NCBI GenBank assembly: GCA_003640385.1
Contig: RCAB01000563.1
Span: 1 to 38,181, forward strand
Source of the DNA: Setaria digitata
Lineage: Eukaryota; Nematoda; Chromadorea; Rhabditida; Setariidae
Reading direction: 5' to 3'
Length of the DNA stretch: 38,181 nt
The notes beneath the pieces were generated by a model, which worked only from the letters and a program-made list of their open reading frames with translations, had not been told where the DNA came from and searched no databases. Of this stretch, positions 22,701 to 34,963 are shown one piece after another; within the stretch, counting starts at the first letter, position 1, and every line of letters begins with the position of its first letter. Both the position numbers and the translations under genes were made by a program.

Positions 22701-25700
22701 CATTAGTTTTGCTTCTTCGGATCAATTAAAACTAACGAAGATTTTGGAAGAGAGATTAGAAGTTACCATAATAGGAAGATTAATTTGGAATGCTGTCGAT
22801 TTTCTTTTTAAAAATAATTATGTTGCTATAGGTTTGAATTTGGAGTGTGATACTATTTATTTCTATTAAAATTTATTGAATTTTTGCAATTTCAGTTGTT
22901 GATCGAAGTAACTCATGACATTGGTTACCAAGCAGCAGATGGTAGTACAGCTTTACATTTTGCTTGTGAATATGGTCGAATTGCGCGGACAAAGTCACTG
23001 ATAGCCAAAGGCATACCAGTAAATGCAGTGACAAGTTGTGGTATTACAGCACTTCATATGGCATCCAGACACGGCCATGATCTTATTGTCAAGCATCTTT
23101 TGACTGCTGGAGCGGATTGCAACATGTATCTTCTCTTATCTTATTTCTAGCAGTTGTTTTAATAGTGTTTATATAAAAACAAAATGAATTCATATTCAGT
23201 ATGGGATTGACCGTAATCAGCATGAAAAGTAGTCATATATATTATTTGAGTATTTCCGGAAGTTCATATTTGAAATCTTATTGTCAAATGATTTACATTT
23301 CTTTGTCCAGCCAAAGTTTGTTTCCTTATTTACTTAATCGAATGTCTCAACTAATTCAAATCTAATTTCTGTAAATTTGCAGAAAAACTAAATCTGGTCT
23401 GACTGCTTTACATCTTGCCGCATTTCATGGTTACGTAGTCGTTGTACGAACATTACACAATAATGGAGCAAGCATTGAGGAGGTGGATCGTATCGGGCGA
23501 ACAGCTTTACATATAGCTACGCAGTCTGCAAGCTCAAATAGGTTAGTGTTTTTCAATTTACTTAATATAGCAGGTTTTTGTGATTTATAAGATTATTTTA
23601 TTACTTTACTTCCTGTCACATGATTACGCATTCTGGACTGTCGATTCTTCACTGATAGTTGTATCAGATGTAGTAATTTAAAATTTGGTTCGTAAATTAG
23701 AGTAAGGAGCCCATAAATTACTATGAAACTTAAGTCATAACTTAGAGTGCCTTCGGTAAAGCCGCAGCAGTATGAAGATGTGTAAATCCATTGTTATACG
23801 ATGTCACGAATGGGTCAGCCCCACACTGATCAACCTAAAAATATTCAATTTAGTGGACTGATTCAAATCTACTTTCGTAATGTGATGATAATCTTAGCGG
23901 TGGAAATTTTAATTTATCTCCACTTATTTTTAATTACAGTGAGTTTGTGATTGATTATCTTCTTTCGACAACTATTTCGGCATCAAAAGTAGATTATAAG
24001 GGTTGTTCCGCGTTACACTATGCGGCTCGAAGTGGTTTCTTTCATGCTATCCAAAAATTATTGGCTGCAGGTGCTCGTGCAAATGAACAGGATCAGTTAG
24101 GATATACTCCGTTACACTATGCTGTGCAATCACCTTCAGATCTCGCACTGGTTGTAAGTTTTGCTTTTAATTCATAATTTAACCAGTTCTGAGAATATAA
24201 ACAGAGTACTGGCCTTTTTCTATCGAAAATTTGATCTGAGGACATTATTTCATATGAGGTTTGTAGTATTTGAACTTCATGATAGTGTTTAAAAACGACT
24301 GTTTAAACCACAAGTTTTTTTTAAATTCGATCTCTTTTTTTTTTGATAGACTTCATTTACGGATTTTTAGAGTGCCAAAGTATTGTTACGTGCTGATGAT
24401 ACAGTTGTACAAATTAGAGACAAATCAGGTTTCCTTCCAGTACATCACGCAGTTAAAGCTGGCAATATAGAAACAGCCTTACTTGTAAGCTCCCAAAGTT
24501 ATTATTTTATAGAATAGAATCTACTTTTCAGGAGAGCCTTTTTTTAGCTTAATTTCAACTTTTTGTCTAAGATTCGATCTGATACTTTTATGATAATGTT
24601 TGAATAGAGGGATGTAGATCTCATACTAGTTATATGCATTAAACACTGTTATACGTTGTTCCTTGTCAAACAGAAATTTTCCATTTCATTAAAAAAGGCT
24701 ATAATTTAAAGAATGATTTGTATACTTCCATTCAGAAGTAAAATTATGACTATTTTGAAGTATTGAAATATGATGAATGAGTCATTCTGTCAGTAGTATA
24801 AAAGGTACGTAGCTGAGGATAGTCTTTTTCTTACTAGATCATATGATGCTGTTAATTGTTTTATATTAAAATTTGAAATTGAGATTTGTTTCGAAAGGAA
24901 ATTTGTTTAATCCAAATCAATATTCAGTTAATAGACGCAATGTCCGATGTCACTGTTCCTTCATCCCGTCATCCTTATCATCTTACGCTCTACCATATAG
25001 CAGCTCGTTATAATCATGCTCAATTATTACAAAAATTATTGGCCTTCTATCATGCACGTTCAATGATGCTTGATAAAGAGCAGACAACAAGAATTGGTAA
25101 TACTATAGGACTTGAAGTTGATTCACTTGAACGAATACCTATTCATTATGCTATGGCATTTGGTTAGTATTACAATTTTTACTCCTTATCAGTGGAAAAT
25201 CATTGGCAGTGTAAATAGCATGGACTTGAGTTTTTTTTTTTTTTTTAATGAAAATTTGTTACCGTTTTTGTACCATTTTTTATATCAGTTGTTAAGTGTG
25301 TCCAAAATTAATTATAGGTATTTTAAATTAAGTCAGGTCAAATTTCACCAGGATATGATTTTCTTTTTCTTCTTTTAATTACAAGTAAATTTAGATTAAC
25401 GGTGGAATGCATTAGGTTGAAAAATTCTTCCTTCAAGACATATATATATGTCTTGAAGAAAGAAATTTATATATATATATATATATAGGAAGACAAGTTA
25501 GGATTGCTAAAATCATGTCTATAATTGGGTGTAGTTCTCCTCACTAAAAATCCAAATTTGCCTTTGCTTTATTCAGCAAACGACATTATTTCAAAACAGT
25601 TAGGATTCTAGGTTTGAAAATGGAATTTAATGGTCTTTTATAAATTAATGGTATTTTTGAAATGGAAGTAATGTAGAAGTCTTTTCATTTTGCAGTAGTA

Positions 25701-28700
25701 ATTATCTGAAGTTGTTTCCGAATATATTATTATGCAGTGATTCGATAATTAATAGTAATTATAGGTTATCAGAGATGTGTTGATATTCTCCTTCGGACAG
25801 CAATTCGGAAACGAGCATTACTGCGAAAAGATTATGTTGGTATGACACCTTTGCATGCTGCAGCTGCTTGTGGAAGGACCGTTTGCATTTCTCTTGCTGT
25901 AGAATTGCTGAAAGAAAAGGATATCAATGTTCTGGATTATTTGTCAAGGTGCATACCTTTTTTTATGATCGATATTTTTGCCATATTTCGAAGTACTGTT
26001 GCAGTGTGAACTAAATGGATTTTTTAAGTGTTTTTTTGCCATTAGGGAATTAAAAACCTGATAAGGAAGAAAAGTTGGTAGTCCTGCTTAATTTGGAATT
26101 TTTGCATTTTTTTTTTTCAATTTTAAACGATTTTTTTTAGTGTACATTGTATTTCAGGACACCTATCATGCTTGCTATTTCAAACGGTTTTTTGGATTGT
26201 TTCCTAGCATTATTACCGAAAAGTGATGTCACGTTATTCGATAAGAACGGACGTGGTTTAATGCATCGGGCTTGTAGCCTACGAAATGAACTTTTGTGCA
26301 AAGAACTAATAAATAAGGGTGCTGATTTCAAATCAGTTGATTGCAATGGTGTTACACCATTTCATATTGCAGCTAGATCAGGTCAAATTCAATTTTTACA
26401 AATTTAAGTTAGGTTTTGACACTGCAAGTGATAAACTGCTAAGAAAAGCGGCGTTTTATGTTCAAGAGTGCCTTTTCCTAGGTTTTCCCATGTATTTGAT
26501 GAGGTAGATAAAACTCAGCGTGGGTGTAAATATTAGATTTTTATTTCACTGTGGCTGCAGCAGCGGGAGATGGGCAGGGATGCTATGTCAGGTTTTGTCC
26601 CAGAAGGTATTCGGTTGGGAAGTTACATTTTAATTCTTGATGATTACTTTTTCTAAGCATTTCATGTGGTTTGGAAATTTTGCAGGTGATTCCGCAATAG
26701 TCAATTATTTGATAGCAAATAATGTGCATGAAATAGCCGATTCCACTGGATTAACCGCTTTCGATTGGGCAGCTGCTGAGGGCAACGAATCTATCTTACA
26801 CATTCTCCATGACGTTAACAAAGAAATAGATAGGAGTATGGCTACAATACTAGCTGCATCCTATGGATGTGTTGAAGCGTGTCAGGTGAATTTAAGTCTT
26901 TCTTCTCTTGATTTGGAATTATGGTACTCTTGCTCTTTTATAGCAGTTTCACAGCATTTTGCTTAAATTTGAAAGAAATGTCAGATTGTTTCTTCTTTAG
27001 CTTTATTTTTCAGTTTTTATTACAAACAAATCTAGAATATGTGAAGGCGACAGATGCTTATGGCCGTACAGCATTACATCATGCTGCACGACAAGGTCAT
27101 ACAAAAGTCGTAACTACTCTTATTATTGCTGGAGCGGATCCTTCAGCTCTCGACGTTTTACATATAACTCCATTAATGGCAGCTGCAAGTTGCAATGATT
27201 CTGGTCGTGCGCTGGAAATAATCGGTGAAGATTTTTTCATTTATTCTTTCTAATGTTTTTATATGATTATGTAATAAACAGTCTGATAGTACTGAGAAAA
27301 TATTAGTATTTTCTGAAAAATTTCAATTAGTTCTGTAGGATTAATTTGATTAGCCGCTGAGGCCAAACGCTTTGTTCAAAGTGTGCAAGGCTTAGAGAAG
27401 GAGGAAGATTAGTAGAACCGATTGATAAAAGACATTTTTTAGGATTGCTAATTGAGCAAAATGCATTGTTGGGGGTTCGTGACCTAGACGGCAATACTGT
27501 TTTCCATCATGCATGCATGGCTGGTAATGAAATTGGAGCAGTTTATTTGCTGCAGTTCGTGAAATCGATTCCTGCTAATGGACATGCGGAACACATTATA
27601 AATGTTCAGAATAATGAAAAGGAGTCGTTAGTTTTTATGAATTCTAAGAACTAAATGTGTTAGCGATAATCAGTGCAGTGCTTACATGTGCTATTTAATG
27701 ATAGTCAGTCTGATACTTCTTTTTTTTTGTATCCGCTTCACATTTACCACATGCACTTTATAAAAATTATATACTGAAATGTCAGATATTGCTATTTAAT
27801 ATTTTATTTAATATTGCTGTTCAGTTGCTCATTCGCCTTGTTTTTCAGCGTTTTACATTTAGCTTGTAAAGCTGGTATGACTACACTCGTTCATGATATA
27901 TTAGAAATCTCATCCTATTCATTATCGTTAATGGTAAGATGATTTATTTGGAGGTGTATTTGCTCAATTAATTTTTGGTGTGGTACTTTCTGACATTTGT
28001 ACTAACAAAATGATCTTATATCCTTTAATTGTTAATGTTAACGGTAAATCTGTATTATGGCTAAGTCTTGAGATACGCTGACAAGTTGATCAGTAAATAT
28101 AATTTAAATAAGGTCTGGTTTCTTTATTAGCTCGATTATTCTAATGTCTAATTACGTCCATTTTTAGAGAATATATTTAGTTGTTGAAGTTGAATTTCTT
28201 GGTTTTCTTTTCGTGAAGTAAATAATTGATTGAAGAAACCCTCTCTCCCTCCCGTATTTCTGATATCTGTGATTGGAACAGGTAGCAAGATTAGATAGGC
28301 CATTTTTTCCCTCCGGTTGAGAATTTAAAGCTTTTATTAAAGCGTATAAACGTTATTTTTCTTTTTGAAAATTTGCAATCCTACCCGATAGGTTTTAACA
28401 GGGGCATTCTTTGTAGTTTGTTTTAGTTCACAATTGTAAGCTAAGGATTTGAAAAATATAAAATCATGCTGATCTTCCAGCTTACATCTGATTTGTTTGT
28501 TATTTCAGGATAATAAAGGGCGCATACCATTAATTGCGCCAATTGAGGATGAGGCTGTGGCCGACTGCATGTTGTCTATACTAGACGCCTTTATTGGTGC
28601 TGTTGGTGGAGAGGGGTTTTTGGGCAAGTCATTTATTCTGCAATTTCTTTTCTTTTTCTTTTTTCATCTCAGTTCTTCAACAATGATTCTTAATCCAGAA

Positions 28701-29045
28701 GATATTTTTAATGATAGAAATAGAAATAACAGATTTTCAGAGCACATTTATTTTTTATGTTAAGCTCTCGACAGTTTTTCTTTGAAAAGAAGGATTTCTT
28801 TCAAATTTTTTTCTCTGTTTTTTTTTTCTTTGAAATTAAGCTAGACATTGTTTTTTACTTCTTTTTTACAATCATTTATCTGATTTGTAATTTCATTTTT
28901 TTTTCTTTATATTCACTCACCATTCCTGGAAATTTCAGGAGCAATGCATCAGTTCCGAAAAACTGGGTCACGAAGTTCACATGACCGTTTTTCATCACCC
29001 ATTGACGAAGAAGTTGAAGTTGAAGTTGAAGGGGATTTCTATTGA
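19800..29045 (+). CDS. Ankyrin-repeat regulatory subunit of protein phosphatase 6, ANKRD28/44/52-like (complete, 19 exons)
   Basis: Exons: 19800-19805, 20140-20351, 20866-21029, 21379-21484, 21665-21931, 22430-22532, 22896-23125, 23383-23541, 23940-24153, 24371-24484, 24928-25162, 25765-25948, 26158-26381, 26686-26885, 27014-27224, 27443-27626, 27849-27933, 28509-28623, 28939-29045. They sum to 3120 nt, in frame, 1039 aa; human ANKRD28 is about 1050 aa. The product is ankyrin repeats almost end to end (GTSPLHLASYYGY, GMTAAHWAALNGHGG, NGYTPLHYAVLNGR, GITALHMASRHGHD, GRTALHHAARQGHT). The last folded segment, DNKGRIPLIAPIEDEAVADC, resembles the C-terminal repeat of human ANKRD44/52. A 35-residue tail (1005-1039) ends in alternating Glu-Val and GDFY. 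Family role: binds PP6 and its SAPS subunits and targets the phosphatase. Introns are GT-AG except the last, which reads GC-AG. The donor of exon 13 (G|GTCAAA) was chosen by phase. Intron 8 carries an inverted copy of exon 6. Confidence 0.92.
22172..22201. repeat. Two tandem 15-bp copies in ankyrin-gene intron 5
   Basis: AATTTACCTACGTTA and AATTTACCTACGTTT are adjacent at 22172-22186 and 22187-22201. Short and intronic, away from splice sites. Confidence 0.85.
23739..23880 (-). pseudogene. Inverted partial copy of ankyrin exon 6 inside intron 8 of the same gene
   Basis: Reverse-complemented, this segment matches 22384-22527, which is the last 46 bases of intron 5 plus nearly all of exon 6. 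It retains the TTTTTAG acceptor, TTGATCAGT, GCTGACCCATTCGTG and TTTACCGAAGGCACTCTAAG. By eye there are about 11 substitutions and 2 single-base deletions over 144 bp (about 91% identity). One deletion after the TTGATCAGT motif shifts the frame, and the 5' donor GTGAGT is not retained, so it is not a usable exon. It lies between exon 8 (ends 23541) and exon 9 (starts 23940), on the strand opposite to the gene. Confidence 0.93.
25425..25464. repeat. 40-bp near-perfect palindrome in ankyrin intron 11, followed by a (TA)n tract
   Basis: 25431-25458 is a perfect 28-bp palindrome (CTTCAAGACATATA and its complement). After one mismatched pair it extends five more paired bases each side, TTCTT against AAGAA. 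A TA dinucleotide run follows at about 25469-25487. The sequence can form a hairpin in RNA or a cruciform in DNA. It is far from both splice sites of its intron (25163-25764). Confidence 0.9.
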
Positions 29046-30609
29046 CTATCACGTTGTTTTTCAAATTTTCCTTCTTTATTTTACTTTGTGGAATTATTTC
29101 ATAACTTGTATATTGTATACGGGTGTGTATCTCATATTAGGAGGTTATTGATGCGTTCTTAAATTTCATTTCATTTCGTGATTTTAAAGCGGTTCAATTT
29201 GAAAATTTGTTTTTTGAATGGAATAAGCATATTTTGTTGTTTGTCGATTATCCTCCAGTATTCTTCTACTCTTTTCTGCGGTCAGAGCTGCTAAAAATTC
29301 TAGCAGATTTAATCGTTAGCTGACTGGACTGATAGTCTGAACTCATAGTCAATATCACCTGAGTGCTGAAAAGAAAAAGGTGTAGTAAGTATCGGTGACC
29401 TTTTTTTTTTTGTCTTTTCTCTGTGATAGCCTATAAATTCTTTATCCTTTCTTTTCATGTATAATTTATTATTTTAACATTATTCATTGTTCATGACAAG
29501 GACAAGTCGTAGAAGAAATTGGAAAATTATTTTTTTTTTAGCAAATAACAAAAGTAGCAAATTTGTTAAATGAAATGATAAATTTGAACAAAATGAAATT
29601 AGCCTAACATTTCGTTTCTAAAGAATGCCTTTTGTAGTATTCACAGTTTTCATTTTTTTTTTTTTTTTTTTTTTTTTTTTCGCAAATGTTTTCTTTATTG
29701 ATTATTAGTGTTTTTTTATGGCAAATTCGTTTTAAAGAAGTCTTTTAGCAAAGTATAACTTAATTTTTCATCTTTTATTTACAACATCTTAAATTAATCG
29801 AATTTGTGAACCGAAAATGATAGTCTGAGACTCAGTGAGGGAATACTGTTTAGCTGAATTCAGTGAATTCAATATGTATGAATTGTTTCTTTTTTTTTTT
29901 TTGCAACACTTAATTGTTCATAATATTTAGAATTTGGGTCATCAGTTGCTTCTTATTTTATTTCATTCTTTTTTTTTTTTTTTCAAACTATCATAAATAT
30001 TATCAGGGATTATATTTATGCAGCAGTTTGCTTCAGTTATATGAATACTTTTAGGGATTATATGAAAATCGCATTTACGATATCAGTTCAAATTATATTA
30101 ACATGGCGATCTCGATGCTTTTCTTTTACATAAATTCATTTCTGTTGTTTAGTTGATACAGAAGGATGCTTTTTTTTTTCCTTTTTTTTTTTTATCGTGT
30201 TAGTAGAAATTCATAGTGTGGTGATTAGAAAATAACATCGAACTATTAACTAATCTTCTTCATCCTCTTCTTTTCTTTTTATACATTTGCTCAATTTTCA
30301 CACATTTATTTTGCATCAAAATATCGTTTTTTTTTTTTTTATAGGGTATCTCCTTTGCATGTGCTGTATTAAAATTTTTTATATTTTATTTCATTTTTGA
30401 TGATGATATTATCCTTACCTCTCTGAAGATATGAAAAATAAAAGGATTTTTTTATTTGAGCAAATTTTCATGTTTACCTGTGAAGGAGTCGAGAATTACG
30501 AGTCATTTAAAAATTTATAAATTTCAATGGTTCATTTTTTTTCTCTTGACCGAATAAATTCCTGCAATATTATACCATTATGATATAACTTACTTATTAG
30601 GTTTGATTT

Positions 30610-30647
<38 letters not shown>

Positions 30648-31553
30648 TGCGGATTTCCGAATTTGTAATTACGGAATAATGAGTTGTGGTAATTTTCTTT
30701 TTTATTTTTTTTCAATCATTTAACAACTGACTGAAGTTGTTGACAGTAAGAGTGAGCGATTGAGCCAACTGGCCATGCGTTACCGATATGATAGCAAATA
30801 GCTGATGAAATGATAAAATAATTGTTTTAGGGAGAGAGAATAATGATAAACAATTAAAATGAAGTAACGAAAGTGAGAATAGCAAATGATTATTTGAGTG
30901 GAAAGAGAAAATGATAAAGGAAATTAACGGACAGGAAACACGGATGTGTTGGTTTGAAAGGGAATCGAGGAGAGTTTCGAACGAGAGGAGTGATGATGAA
31001 TGGGATGATCAGAAAAGGAACTGATCGCATGATCGTCTTCGTTTGTTTGATCCAATCAAGTTATTTTATCCCAGAAAAGGTGAAAAGCAATATTGTTACT
31101 AAAACATTTCAAATCATTGCAATGATGATGATGATGAGCTCAGTTTCTATGATCAGTTAGTCTTGATGAGAGTTTATCATCTCTGTCATATCATTTTTAC
31201 AAAACTTGAACGATGTTTATTTTTACTAAATTTATTCACTATTATTTCCGGTTTTTCTTCTTTTTCCTCCTATAAATGGAATAGAGGAATGCATAAAATC
31301 GGTATGAAGGAGAGTTTCAGTTTTTTTTTTTTTTTTTTTTCTCTCGATGAGAAAAGTATTAATTTTAAAATTTCAACTAATTTTAGCGCATTGCCAACAC
31401 TTTTAAATGGTTTTTACGTAATTTTTGAACAAAATTTTTCCATTACTTTAGGATTTTTATAATAATTTCAAACATTTAACACTTTTAATTACAGCGCAAT
31501 TTAATTTTTAGCGACAAAATTTCCATTAAAATTTTTAATTTTATTCATTCCAG
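29046..31553. other. Intergenic DNA between the ankyrin and sushi genes, no gene
   Basis: Includes the ankyrin-gene 3' UTR, whose end is not placed: the nearest clear AATAAA words noticed (near 30436 and 30553) are about 1.4 kb beyond the stop. T28-T29 runs occur at 29653-29680 and 30616-30644. About 30730-31150 is purine-rich with GATAA words and an (ATG)n run near 31120-31136. The frame 30954-31160 overlapping it has no domain and is not called a gene. Confidence 0.5.
31547..31553 (+). promoter_or_regulatory. Candidate splice acceptor upstream of the sushi gene
   Basis: ATTCCAG ends 25 nt before the ATG at 31579, preceded by a T-rich stretch. It could receive a spliced leader or a non-coding exon. 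A competing TAATTACAG ends at 31494. Assigned from consensus only. Confidence 0.4.
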
Positions 31554-31578
31554 AGATAAGTATACTAAAAATTGTGCG

Positions 31579-33851
31579 ATGAATCGTTTGACTGTGATAT
31601 TTGCAATTTTAATACTCACAATTTCAACAGCCAGCGGTTTCTATTCATTTTATTACATTTGTTTTCATAAATCAATGCTTATATAATTAAAATTATATAA
31701 TTTATAGAATATGAAATTCCGCAGCAATAATCAATTTATTAATTAATATTGGTCGTATTGAGTGAGTGAGCTTTGCTTAGCTTTAAGCGTAAATGATATA
31801 ACATTGTAAAATTTTAAAAAGAACCTTTCAGCATCTTAGTCGTTCTTAAACTTTTCGTTTTTTATTTTAACAAAACATCATAAATCAGTGTTAATGGTGA
31901 TAATGATGGAGTGAGGGATATTCATTGGGTGGGGGGGAAAAGCGAAAAATAAACAAGTATTTATAGGCTTTAAATTCAGAAAAAAAAATTTCAAATTCAT
32001 TAGGCTGTGGAAGCTTAGCGATTAAATCGAAAAAAAAATTAAAATTACAGGAGTGAAAAATAATTTCAGATTTCAATTTTTCAATTTCCTTTTGTTTGTA
32101 ATGGAAAACAAAGAATATTTTATTATTTCAGCTATATGTTTAGTACATTTACCAGTTGCAAATGCTTTGGTGACATATAATTTATTATCACCAATACCTA
32201 ATCTTTTCTATGATACCGGTTCAGTGGCGGCATTATCATGCAACCTGGGATTTGTTGTAAATGGGTCATCAACAACAAAATGTACCTCCAAAGGTATTTG
32301 GGAACCAAAATTGGGTAAAACTTTTTAGATTATTGATTGGATCGAAAAAAAAAAAAATAACTGATATTATTTTAACTAACGGAATTAATTGCTGATTTAA
32401 AATGAAAACGATTAGTGAAGAAAAAAAAAAGGATTATTCGTAAGAATTAATTGGCATAATTATTTGCTCTGAAAAGTGAATAAAAAATAATAATGAAAAG
32501 AAATTTGCAGTATTTCTTTAATTCGGAATATTTTCTCTCCATATTATGATAAAATGATTTCAGGAATTTTTGTAAATTATTATTTCCAATTTTTAAGTAT
32601 TTCCCTATAAATATATGAAAAAGGCATCTCGGTATTTTTATTTATTCAATATTCATTTGATGGCAAATGATNATTTTTGTAAATTATTATTTCCAATTTT
32701 TAAGTATTTCCCTATAAATATATAAAAAAGGCATCTCGGTATTTTTATTTATTCAATATTCATTTGATGGCAAATGATTTTTAATAATACTTTTTTTTAT
32801 AAATATTTCATCTACCAAAAGCGTTTGATGATGTTTACCTTTAAATCTATTTTGTTTTTTGTTTTTTTTTCCTTTTTTTTTCTTTTGAATTCATCTGCTG
32901 AATAAACAATTAAATACTTAAAACTTCATAAATTTTATTACTGATTTGGACGAGGATTGAAATAAACAACTGAATCTTCGAAACTTCACATACCTCATTC
33001 TTCTCTGAATAAGAATTCAAATAAATAAATTACCCGAAACTTTTTTAAATTTTTTTTTTTTTTTTTAATTTTTATGAACAAAAATCGGAATGATTAAATT
33101 GGCTGCTTGATAATTTATTTATTTTAATACTTATATGAGCAAACTGTTGTATACTTAATTGTCAGTTCCAGGATCATGTATTGTAATTCCGGATGCATTA
33201 TCAACTGGCTCAAATCCAAATCGGGATTTAACATGTGGCCCAGCAAGTCATAAAATGGGTACTATAATGTATATTCCGGTATATTTTTCAATAAATTTTT
33301 AAATTCAATTAATGTTTGTTCGTTTTTTTTTTTTGTCACAAATAACTTAGTAGGTTAAATTTTGACGCTGAAAAGTGCAATCTTTGTTAATACAAACAAA
33401 TCATTGGTATTTACCAATGAAGTTTTACTAGTATTATTTAATAAAGAGAGAGAGAGAGAGAGAGAAAAAAAAAACCGAGGGGATGGAAAGACAAAAATTA
33501 ATTGAATTATTGTTATTTTTCTATGCTAAAAATTTTGATACTTCTGTAAGCAACACATATTTACTTACTATTATAATGATAAGTTTATTTTAATATGCTA
33601 GCATAATTAATATGTAACTGGTCTATTCTTGATTGTTCTAACTGCAAAATTCTAGCAAGTTTAATTTTTCTTTCTTCTTTTTTCCTCCGCAGGATTCAAC
33701 ATCACAAAAGTTTCGAACAGGTGCTGTAGCATTGCTAAGCTGTCCATTCGGTCAAAAGGTAATTGGTGGTGCATCACAGGCAACCTGTCAAGATGGCAAA
33801 TGGTCTGCAAAATTGGGCAACTGCGAAGAAGCTAAACTGAAGCTATTTTAA
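31579..33851 (+). CDS. Secreted two-module sushi/CCP protein (4 exons, 168 aa)
   Basis: Exons 31579-31636, 32132-32314, 33172-33278 and 33693-33851 total 507 nt in frame with GT-AG introns. The N-terminus (MNRLTVIFAILILTISTASA) is a typical signal peptide, so the product should be secreted. There is no transmembrane segment. Two complement-control-protein modules follow. CCP1 has C22, C56, C70, C83 with GSVAALSCNLGF and GIWEPKLGSC. CCP2 has C102, C133, C148, C160 with GAVALLSCPFGQ and GKWSAKLGNC. N63-G-S is a glycosylation sequon. The final residues are EEAKLKLF. CCP modules bind proteins or glycans on cell surfaces or in matrix; the ligand here is unknown. Alternative: an ATG at 32101, just upstream of exon 2 and in frame with it, gives a different hydrophobic N-terminus; the exon-1 start is preferred because its junction preserves frame. 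Intron 2 contains a single-N duplication. Confidence 0.85.
32566..32778. repeat. Direct duplication of 106 bp around a single N in sushi-gene intron 2
   Basis: Copy 1 is 32566-32671 and copy 2 is 32673-32778, with the N at 32672 between them. Both run from ATTTTTGTAAATTATT to GATGGCAAATGAT. The one difference seen is ATATATGAAAAAG versus ATATATAAAAAAG. It is entirely intronic, so it does not affect the predicted protein. Probable unmerged contig overlap. Confidence 0.92.
33444..33465. repeat. (AG)n microsatellite in sushi-gene intron 3
   Basis: About ten uninterrupted AG dinucleotides followed by an A-run. Length-variable class of repeat; no effect on the splice sites at 33279 or 33692. Confidence 0.9.
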
Positions 33852-34414
33852 GGCAAAAAAAAAAAAAAAATTGTTATACAGCATTTAGAATTGACTGTTT
33901 GTTACAAACATGCTGCTATGCCAATATCATTTCAATTCATAAAATTATTCATTTCATTTTTTTTTTTTTTTTTTTTACGAAATTTTTTCAAATATTCTTA
34001 TTATTGTTAGTATTGTTTTATTAAGCCATTCCAAATTTTCATTTATTGTTTTTTTTTTTTTTTTTTCATCTTCTCTCCCTTCTCTCCTTCTTTCCTCATT
34101 TCAAATTCTTTTAATTTCATTTGCTGCAAATTCGTATTTCCATTTTGAATTTTGACTTTTTTTTTTTTTTGGTTTATTTATTCATTTATTTTTTCTTGCT
34201 TTCTCATTTTGTAAATCTTTGAAATGATTATTATTATTTCTTTTTTTTTTTTTTTTCTGTATCCATCATTCATTGTTTATTGATGTGTTAATTCGATTTG
34301 TGATCAATTTTTCGTACAAAATTTTTCATCATATTGTTGAATGAGTGAGGCATGTATTAAAAATTGTTATGAAATGATGAAACGCTCTATTAATTGCATC
34401 AAATAATTTAAAAT

Positions 34415-34449
<35 letters not shown>

Positions 34450-34902
34450 GAAATACTAAAAGATAAGAAAAAAAAAAGGGAGAAAAACAGGAGAGATAAA
34501 TAAATATGCATATAAGTATAGCATAAATTCGATAAATAATTCAATTTATCCTTTATAAATTAATAAATAATCTAATTAAAATATGAATTGCCAATTAGCC
34601 ACTATTGTTTTTGTTGTACATTCACTAAGATAATTTGAATAACTATCCCTCAAATATGTTGCACTAATCACATAAATGATCTAAAATACATAAAAAAAAA
34701 AATACAAAAATAAATACAATTTCAATTTCATTCCATTGATAATTTTTTACGTTTCTTATTATCTTATCATTTCATATGGCTCCTCTCTCATCATCATTTT
34801 GTTGAAACTTCTAGAAAAAAAAAAAAGCCTAAAATTTCAAAATTTCAGTCATTTCAAGTTATTTTGTTTTATTTCGGTTAATGAGTGGAACGGGGTAATG
34901 AT

Positions 34903-34963
34903 GGACGAGAGAGAGGGAGGGAGACAGAGAGAGAGAGAGAGAGAGAGGGGGAGAGGGAGAGGT
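34903..34963. repeat. Purine (GA/GGA) microsatellite
   Basis: A run of GAGA with GGGA interruptions and a core of about ten GA dinucleotides; all-purine on the plus strand except for isolated C bases. The Arg/Glu-rich frames across it (34736-34987 and 34885-35067) are translations of the repeat. Confidence 0.9.

Noticed and set aside
30954..31160. Plus-strand frame with a run of methionines
   Set aside because: The Met run is an (ATG)n repeat; no domain or splice partner; probably 5' flank of the sushi gene.
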